DNA of 64,000 bases, taken from positions 1 to 64,000 of the forward strand of contig NZ_NIUB01000003.1 in NCBI RefSeq assembly GCF_002197815.1, in the 5' to 3' direction. The notes under the pieces are model-generated. The model was not told the DNA's origin. It did no database searches and was given only the letters and a program-made list of their open reading frames with translations. The stretch comes from Pseudomonas oleovorans subsp. oleovorans. Its GTDB lineage: Bacteria; Pseudomonadota; Gammaproteobacteria; Pseudomonadales; Pseudomonadaceae. Of the stretch, positions 58,569 through 64,000 are shown piece after piece (within the stretch, counting starts at the first letter, position 1; the number at the start of each line of letters is the position of its first letter). A program made the translations under genes and the position numbers.

Positions 58569-59543
58569 GTGCGTAAAACCCTGCTGCGCATGACCTTGCG
58601 CCAGCTCCAGGTGTTCCGTGCCGTGTGCGAGCACGGCTCCTACAGCCGTGCGGCCGAGGAAATGGCGCTGACCCAGCCCGCCGTCAGCCTGCAGATTCGT
58701 CAGTTGGAGGAGCTGGTCGGCCAGCCGCTGTTCGAGTACGTCGGCAAGAAGCTCTACCTGACCGGAGCCGCCGAGGCACTCAAACGCGCCAGCAGCGATA
58801 TCTTCGGCCGCCTGGAGAGCCTCGACATGCAGCTGTCCGACCTGCAGGGCTCACTACAGGGGCAGCTCAACCTGTGCGTGGAGTCCAGCGCGAAATATTT
58901 CGTTCCCCACCTTTTCGCCGAATTTCGCCGCCAATACCCGGAGGTCAGCCTGAATCTCACGGTGGTCAATCACGCCCTGGTGGTGCGCCGCCTGACCCAG
59001 AGCCGCGACGACCTGATGATCATGAGCCAGGTGCCGCAGGACCTGGCGCTGGACTTCATGCCTTTTCTCGAGAATCCGATCATCGCCGCGGCGCCGCCGG
59101 ATCACCCCTTGTGCGAGGCGGACAGCCTGCAGTTGCAGGACCTCACCGCCTATCCCCTGCTGATTCGCGAAAGCGGCTCAGGCACTCGTCGCGCCTGCGA
59201 AGAGTACTGCCACCAGAAACGTGCACACTTCCCCAACACCCTGGAGATCGGCTCGCTGGAGTCGCAGCGCGAGGCGGTGCTCGCCGGCCTCGGCATTGCC
59301 CTGCTCCCACGCCATGCCGTGCGTCTGGAGCTGCAACACGGCCTGCTGCGCGAGCTGCCGGTGGTAGAGCTGCCCTTACAGCGCAGCTGGTGCGTGGTGA
59401 ATATCCGCGGTCGGCGCCTGTCGCCGGTAGCGCAGGCCTTCGTCGACTTCATCCGCACCGAGCGCGCGCAGATCGTCAAACTGGCCGAGCGCTTCCAGCC
59501 CAGCCACACAGGATCGGGCAAGAATCTCGCAGGATCGGCCTAA
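58569..59543 (+). CDS. LysR-family regulator next to pyruvate carboxylase
   Basis: A 324-residue LysR protein. Helix-turn-helix: RQLQVFRAVCEHGSYSRAAE, then LTQPAVSLQIRQLEEL. The effector domain is CbbR/CysB-like in outline (FVPHLFAEFRRQYPEVSLNL). GTG 58569 has GAGGA upstream; ATG 58590 is an alternative. It is divergent from pycAB with the same order known in P. aeruginosa, so it probably regulates the carboxylase. Effector not known to me. Confidence 0.9.
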   Translation: MRKTLLRMTLRQLQVFRAVCEHGSYSRAAEEMALTQPAVSLQIRQLEELVGQPLFEYVGKKLYLTGAAEALKRASSDIFGRLESLDMQLSDLQGSLQGQLNLCVESSAKYFVPHLFAEFRRQYPEVSLNLTVVNHALVVRRLTQSRDDLMIMSQVPQDLALDFMPFLENPIIAAAPPDHPLCEADSLQLQDLTAYPLLIRESGSGTRRACEEYCHQKRAHFPNTLEIGSLESQREAVLAGLGIALLPRHAVRLELQHGLLRELPVVELPLQRSWCVVNIRGRRLSPVAQAFVDFIRTERAQIVKLAERFQPSHTGSGKNLAGSA

Positions 59544-59614
59544 CCCTTCTTAACTGAGATACGGGACATTGGCATCCTGGGATCGCTCTACCAAAACCTG
59601 CCTGGGAGAAACCT

Positions 59615-60802
59615 ATGCTGTCGGGAATCAGCGCCCTGCTCGGCGCCCTTCGCGCTCTGGAGCGCGACAACGGCCAGGCCGTGCTCGCCACCGTGGTCAA
59701 GGTCGAAGGCTCGGCCTACCGCCGCCCCGGTGCGCGCATGCTGATCCCGCTCTACGGCGGCACCGTGGGCACCATCAGCGGCGGTTGCCTGGAGTCCGAA
59801 GTGGCGAAGAAGGCCTGGTGGCTGACTGATAGCGGCGAAGCCGTGATCCGCCGTTACAGCACCGCCACCCAGGACGACGATGACGACCAGGACGCAGCAC
59901 TGACCTTCGGCCTCGGCTGCAACGGCACCGTGCACGTGCTGCTCGAGCGCCACAGCGCGGAAAAGCCGCTGGCCGTGCTCGAGTTGCTGCGCCTGGTACG
60001 CGAAAGCGGCCAGGCCGGGGCGGTCGCCACGGTGATCGGCAGCTATCGCAACGCCCGTGTACGCGTGGGCGAGCGTCTGTATCTGCATCCATCACTGAGC
60101 GACGGCAGCCGCCTACTCGATTCCGCACTCGACGCCGAGGTTCGCGCCGATCTGCAACGAACCCTGACCGATGGCCGCTCCTCGCTGCGCAGCTACCGTG
60201 ATGAGCGTGGCGAGATCGAGGTGTTCTGCGAATACCTGGCGCCACAGCGGCGCCTGGTGATCTTCGGCGCCGGGCATGATGCACAGCCGCTGACGCATAT
60301 GGCCAAACTGCTGGACTGGCACGTCAGCGTGGTCGATGGCCGCGCCCATTTCGCCCGCGCCGAGCGCTTTCCCGACGCAGATACGGTGCTGCAGGTCGAT
60401 GCACGCCCACCCTACGACCTGCACACGCTCACCGACGGCGCCATGGTGGCGATCATGAGCCACAGCTACAGCCAGGATCGCCACTGGCTGGGCAGCGTGC
60501 TGCAGGGCACGCCGGCCTATATCGGCCAACTGGGGCCACGCGATCGCACCGAACGGCTACTGGACGAGATCCGCCAACACAGCCCGCACTTGCCGGCGTT
60601 GGAGTGCCTGCACTACCCGATCGGCCTGGACATCGGCGGCGATACGCCGGAGAGCGTGGCCACGGCGATTCTCGCCGAGATGACCGCCGCCATTAACCTC
60701 CGTGCAGGCGGCATGCTCAAGCATCGCCAGGCGGCGATCCACACGCCAACACCACTGGACTGCAGCGAGATCGTGCCGGCGACCAGGCTAAGTGCATCCT
60801 GA
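59615..60802 (+). CDS. XdhC/CoxI-family molybdenum-cofactor maturation protein
   Basis: A 395-residue XdhC-type protein. The N-terminal XdhC/CoxI domain has GGTVGTISGGCLESEV, and the C-terminal Rossmann region has LVIFGAGHDAQPLTHMAKLL and GDTPESVATAILAEM. XdhC proteins bind and sulphurate the molybdenum cofactor before insertion into xanthine dehydrogenase-family enzymes. It faces such an enzyme pair (61071-63781), its likely client. An insert of consecutive Asp residues (TQDDDDDQD) is unusual. Confidence 0.9.
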   Translation: MLSGISALLGALRALERDNGQAVLATVVKVEGSAYRRPGARMLIPLYGGTVGTISGGCLESEVAKKAWWLTDSGEAVIRRYSTATQDDDDDQDAALTFGLGCNGTVHVLLERHSAEKPLAVLELLRLVRESGQAGAVATVIGSYRNARVRVGERLYLHPSLSDGSRLLDSALDAEVRADLQRTLTDGRSSLRSYRDERGEIEVFCEYLAPQRRLVIFGAGHDAQPLTHMAKLLDWHVSVVDGRAHFARAERFPDADTVLQVDARPPYDLHTLTDGAMVAIMSHSYSQDRHWLGSVLQGTPAYIGQLGPRDRTERLLDEIRQHSPHLPALECLHYPIGLDIGGDTPESVATAILAEMTAAINLRAGGMLKHRQAAIHTPTPLDCSEIVPATRLSAS

Positions 60803-60830
60803 TCCCCGGATTGCATCGAGGCCACAGACT

Positions 60831-60931
60831 CGTAGGGTGGGCTAAAGCCCACCCTACGGCTACTTGCCCGCCATCTCCGTAGGAGCGGCTTCAGCCGCGA
60901 TCACCTGGCTCGCCGCTATAGCGGCTCCTAC
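60831..60931. repeat. Two REP-type hairpins
   Basis: CGTAGGGTGGGCTAAAGCCC begins a tight hairpin (60831-60858). A second (60879-60931) starts GTAGGAGCGGCTTCAGCCGC and ends GCGGCTCCTAC. Both lie between convergent genes; 60932-61018 shows nothing else. Confidence 0.75.
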
Positions 60932-61018
60932 GAAGAGCGATACCGCGAGAGACCTCAGATCTACCCCTGGCGCAATTCTGTGGCAGGCTTTGGCCGCAAA
61001 CGCCCCCAGCTGCCCCAT

Positions 61019-61057
61019 AAACACGAACGCCCGGGATTACCCCGGGCGTTCGTGTTT
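61019..61057. terminator. Perfect 17-bp hairpin, bidirectional terminator
   Basis: Arms 61019-61035 (AAACACGAACGCCCGGG) and 61041-61057 are exact complements with an ATTAC loop. T-rich ends occur on both strands. It lies 13 bp after the reverse-strand molybdopterin subunit stop. Confidence 0.88.
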
Positions 61058-61070
61058 CCAGTATCGGACG

Positions 61071-63308
61071 TCAGGCCTTGATCTGCGCCGGGAACGGCAG
61101 CTTGCGCAAGCGCACGCCAGTGGCCGCGAACAGGGCGTTGGCCAGGGCCGGCGCCAGCGGTGGCACGCCCGGCTCACCGACACCGGTGGGATTCGCCGCC
61201 GACGGCACGATATGCACCTCGACCTTGGGCATCTCGTTCATGCGCAGCACCTGGAAGTCGTGGAAGTTCGATTGCTCGACCCGCCCTTCCTTCAGGGTGA
61301 TTGCGCTGTGCCGAGCAGCCGCCAGGGCGAAGCCAATGCCGCCTTCCATCTGCGCCTTGATCACATCCGGATTGATCGCGATGCCACAGTCCACGGCGCA
61401 CACCACGCGATCCAGACGGTAGCTGCCATCGGCCTTCACCGTGACTTCGGCGACCTGGGCCACGAACGAGCCGAACGACTCGTGCACGGCAATGCCACGC
61501 CCGCGCTTCTCGCCCTCGGCACCCGCCGCCAGTGGCTTGTCCCAGCCGGCCTGCTTGGCGGCCAGCTCCAGCGCACCGCGGTGACGCGGATGACTTTCCA
61601 GCAACGCATGACGGAAGGCGTAAGGATCCTGCCCTGCAGCGACGGCGGCCTCATCGATCATGGTTTCGGCGACGTAACCGGTGTGGGTATGACCGACCGA
61701 ACGCCACCACAGCACCGGCACCTTGATATTGCTCGGCGTGCTCAGCTCCACCTGCAGGTTGGGCACCGCATAGGACAGGTTGGCGAGGCCCTCGACCGAG
61801 GTATGGTCGATGCCGTCCTTGATCATGAAGGGCTCCATCGAAGTACCGGCCATGATCGACTGGCCGACGATGCGGTTGTGCCAGGCCTGCAGCTTGCCGG
61901 CCTGGTCCAGGCCGATGCGCACGCGGTGCAGGTACAGCGGCCGGAAATAACCGCCACGAGTATCGTCCTCGCGCGTCCAGACCATCTTCACCGGCGCGTC
62001 CACGCCCTTGTCACGCGCAGCCTTGGTGATCGCCACCGCCTCCAGCAGGTAGTCCGACACCGAACTGGCGCGGCGACCAAAGCTGCCGCCGGCATACAGC
62101 TGGGTCAGCGACACCTGCTCGGGCGTCAGGCCCAGGTAGCCGCTGATGATGGTTTGGTCGACGGTCTGAAACTGCTCGCCGTTCCAGATTTCGCAGCGGT
62201 CGCTGGAGAGTTTCACCAGGCAGTTCATCGGCTCCATCGCCGCGTGCGCCAGATAAGGAAACTCGTAGTCGGCCTCGACGGTTTTCGCCGCCTGGGCCAA
62301 CGCCGCATCGGTATCGCCCTTGCTCGTGGCCGGCAGGCCTGGCTTGCCCGCATCGTCGCGGTATTGCGCGAGAATTTCCTCGCTGCCCAGGGTGAAGGCC
62401 TGGCTCTCGTCCCACTCGATCACCAGCGCATCGCGGCCCTGGCGCGCCGCCCAGGTGTTCTTCGCCAACACGGCGACGCCCGAACGACCGTGGGGCAGAT
62501 CGCGAAACTCCACCACCTCGACCACGTCACGCACGGCCTTGGCCTTGCTGCTGTCGACCGAGCGCGGCACGCCGCCGAAGCGTGGCGGATAAGCAACCAT
62601 GGCCACCAGCATGCCGGGCAGCTTGAAGTCCTGGGTGAAGATGGCGCTGCCATCGGTCTTGTCGGTGCTGTCCTTGCGGCGCAGCTCGAGCTTGCCGATC
62701 AGCTTGAAGTCCTTGGGGTCCTTGAGTTGCACCTGCTCCGGCACCGGCAGTGATGCCGCCGCCTCGACCAGATCACCGAAGCCGGCACTGCGACCTGAAC
62801 CGGCGTGACTGACCACGCCCTTGTCGACGCTGATTTCACTTACCGGCACGCTCCAACGCTGCGCGGCAGCCGCCACCAGCATGGCCTTGGCGGTCGCACC
62901 GGCATTGCGCATCTGCTCCCAGGAGTTGGCCATGGCGGTGCTGCCGCCAGTGCCCTGCATGGGGCCGAAGGCGAGATTGTTGTAGCGTTTCACATCGGCC
63001 GGCGCGCCTTCGACGCGTACCTTGTCCCAGTCGGCATCCAGCTCTTCGGCGAGCAGGGTGGCCAGGCCGGTGTAGCTGCCCTGGCCCATTTCCAGGTGTT
63101 TGGCCAGAACGGTCACCGTGCCATCGAGGTCGATGCGCACGAAGGCATTCGGTTCCAGCGGGCCACCTGCCGCCAGCGCATCCATACCGCGCATCAGCGG
63201 CGCGAAGAAGATGCCCAGCGCCAGGCCACCTGCGCCCTTGAGCAGGGTGCGACGGCTGACATTGAGGATGCCGCGAGTCGCGCTATCGGGGGTTTCGATC
63301 TTGCCCAT
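61071..63308 (-). CDS. Molybdopterin-binding subunit, IorB-like xanthine dehydrogenase family
   Basis: A 745-residue protein with a Tat-type signal ([20 protein letters not shown] near residue 18) and tandem Ald_Xan_dh_C2 regions of the isoquinoline 1-oxidoreductase beta / membrane aldehyde dehydrogenase type. Visible are [40 protein letters not shown], and the C-terminal [20 protein letters not shown] with the catalytic-Glu region GVGEPG. ATG 63308 follows AGGAGG. It hydroxylates an unknown N-heterocycle or aldehyde, probably in the periplasm, with electrons passed to the 2Fe-2S subunit. Confidence 0.91.
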   Translation of the reverse strand: MGKIETPDSATRGILNVSRRTLLKGAGGLALGIFFAPLMRGMDALAAGGPLEPNAFVRIDLDGTVTVLAKHLEMGQGSYTGLATLLAEELDADWDKVRVEGAPADVKRYNNLAFGPMQGTGGSTAMANSWEQMRNAGATAKAMLVAAAAQRWSVPVSEISVDKGVVSHAGSGRSAGFGDLVEAAASLPVPEQVQLKDPKDFKLIGKLELRRKDSTDKTDGSAIFTQDFKLPGMLVAMVAYPPRFGGVPRSVDSSKAKAVRDVVEVVEFRDLPHGRSGVAVLAKNTWAARQGRDALVIEWDESQAFTLGSEEILAQYRDDAGKPGLPATSKGDTDAALAQAAKTVEADYEFPYLAHAAMEPMNCLVKLSSDRCEIWNGEQFQTVDQTIISGYLGLTPEQVSLTQLYAGGSFGRRASSVSDYLLEAVAITKAARDKGVDAPVKMVWTREDDTRGGYFRPLYLHRVRIGLDQAGKLQAWHNRIVGQSIMAGTSMEPFMIKDGIDHTSVEGLANLSYAVPNLQVELSTPSNIKVPVLWWRSVGHTHTGYVAETMIDEAAVAAGQDPYAFRHALLESHPRHRGALELAAKQAGWDKPLAAGAEGEKRGRGIAVHESFGSFVAQVAEVTVKADGSYRLDRVVCAVDCGIAINPDVIKAQMEGGIGFALAAARHSAITLKEGRVEQSNFHDFQVLRMNEMPKVEVHIVPSAANPTGVGEPGVPPLAPALANALFAATGVRLRKLPFPAQIKA

Positions 63309-63322
63309 GTCTATGCGCCTCC

Positions 63323-63781
63323 TCAGGTCAGTTTGCCGGCAGCTTCGTGAATGGCGGCGCGAATCCGCACATAGGTGGCGCAGCGGCAGATGTTGCTGCT
63401 CATGGCCGCGTCGATATCGGCATCGCTCGGCGCCTTGTTGCTGTTCAGCAGCGCCGTCGCCGCCATGATCTGCCCGGACTGGCAGTAGCCACACTGCACC
63501 ACGTCGAGCTGGCGCCAGGCGTCCTGAACCACCTTGCCCACGGCGTCTTCGCCGACCGCCTCGATGGTGCTGATGCGCTTGCCGACCACCGCCGATACCG
63601 GGGTGACGCAAGAGCGGGTCGGCTGGCCTTCGACGTTCACCGTGCAGGCGCCGCACAAGGCCATGCCACAGCCGTACTTGGTGCCGGTGAGATTGGCGAC
63701 GTCGCGCAACGCCCAGAGCAGCGGCATGTCATCGGCCACGTCCAACTCATGGTCCTTGCCATTGAGATTCAGGGTAATCAT
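63323..63781 (-). CDS. (2Fe-2S) subunit, IorA-like
   Basis: A 152-residue two-cluster ferredoxin subunit. The plant-type cluster ligands are in YGCGMALCGACTVNV with RSC, and the second cluster in QCGYCQSGQIM and NICRCATY. It pairs with the molybdopterin subunit encoded 14 bp downstream. ATG 63781 has GGTGGG upstream. No c-type cytochrome subunit is seen in the window, so the electron acceptor may be encoded beyond the right edge. Confidence 0.93.
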   Translation of the reverse strand: MITLNLNGKDHELDVADDMPLLWALRDVANLTGTKYGCGMALCGACTVNVEGQPTRSCVTPVSAVVGKRISTIEAVGEDAVGKVVQDAWRQLDVVQCGYCQSGQIMAATALLNSNKAPSDADIDAAMSSNICRCATYVRIRAAIHEAAGKLT

Positions 63782-64000
63782 GGTCTACCCACCTTGTTCT
63801 GATGGTGTCTGATGGTTCCGGCATGGCGTGCCGGTGGTCACGGTCAACCCCGCACACAGGGGGCCAGGTCATCACTGTAGTGGGCACAAAAGCACCTGTC
63901 GCCGCCGACCACAGAGATCGGCAGAACCGGGCAATAAGTTCGTAGAATCGGGCAAGCTCACTACCCTGCCCGCAGGCAGGGCAACAAGAAAGTCAGGCGG
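63782..64000 (-). promoter_or_regulatory. Upstream region of the iorAB-like operon to the window edge
   Basis: No gene is visible in these 219 bp. Short dyads exist (CCGGCATGGCGTGCCGG near 63817-63833; TGCCCGCAGGCAGGGCA near 63966-63982). The promoter is expected here, but boxes are not clear. Confidence 0.4.

Noticed and set aside
61071..63656. Longer start for the molybdopterin subunit
   Set aside because: The extra 116 codons overlap the 2Fe-2S gene in another frame. ATG 63308 has AGGAGG and begins just before the Tat signal.

Overview
The window is chromosomal DNA of a high-GC gammaproteobacterium, almost certainly a Pseudomonas. The 5' end of the 16S rRNA gene at the left edge, the gcdHG/gcdR, pntAA-pntAB-pntB and PycA/PycB-LysR loci, DUF1127 and DUF2388 proteins and many REP-type hairpins all fit. 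The V1 region of the 16S fragment is compatible with the mendocina/oleovorans branch, but that assignment is an inference from about 90 bases.

Layout. 1-660: reverse-strand 16S rRNA start with a boxA-like leader and four tandem promoters of the same design. 719-4254: glutarate catabolism (gcdG, gcdH, divergent LysR regulator). 4722-7608: membrane transhydrogenase operon. 7967-11435: small DUF1127 and DUF2388 proteins and a DUF4105 protein. 11602-16576: GFA protein, AEC transporter, a frameshifted solute-binding protein, a PilT/PilU-like ATPase and an NCS2 permease. 16843-20520: TAXI-type TRAP transporter. 20692-21613: a decayed AraC regulator and an ABM-family protein. 22148-25992: a globin-PAS-GGDEF-EAL protein translationally coupled to an Aer-like chemoreceptor. 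26128-31044: LLM monooxygenase, lipoproteins, HAD phosphatase and a membrane protein.

31308-45395 is a complete type I-F CRISPR-Cas island: a short degenerate array (about 8 repeats), cas1, the cas2-cas3 fusion, an inverted hipBA toxin-antitoxin pair, csy1-csy2-csy3-csy4, a leader, and a 54-repeat array with near-perfect repeats. The hipBA insertion splits the cas genes into an adaptation/nuclease half and a Csy-complex half, and a palindrome-rich 248-bp divergent region drives hipBA one way and csy1-4 the other. This is the most distinctive feature of the window.

45510-54590: GNAT, gamma-class carbonic anhydrase, oligopeptidase A (prlC), zinc-ribbon protein, AraC regulator with divergent SBF-like transporter, a radical SAM protein with a perfect LexA box, a beta carbonic anhydrase, and an SbtB/SbtA bicarbonate-transport pair. 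55179-59543: two-subunit pyruvate carboxylase and a divergent LysR gene sharing a 22-bp perfect palindrome. Bicarbonate transporter, PII-like regulator, carbonic anhydrase and bicarbonate-consuming carboxylase together suggest a bicarbonate-supply neighbourhood. 59615-63781: XdhC-family protein and an IorAB-like molybdenum hydroxylase.

Relics are common: the AraC gene, the solute-binding protein, and fragments of an OsmC-like protein and a PfkB-like kinase. A 54-60 bp inverted-repeat element occurs twice, once inside the AraC relic and once supplying a stop codon. Starts were chosen by ribosome-binding site and family alignment from memory; no database search was run.
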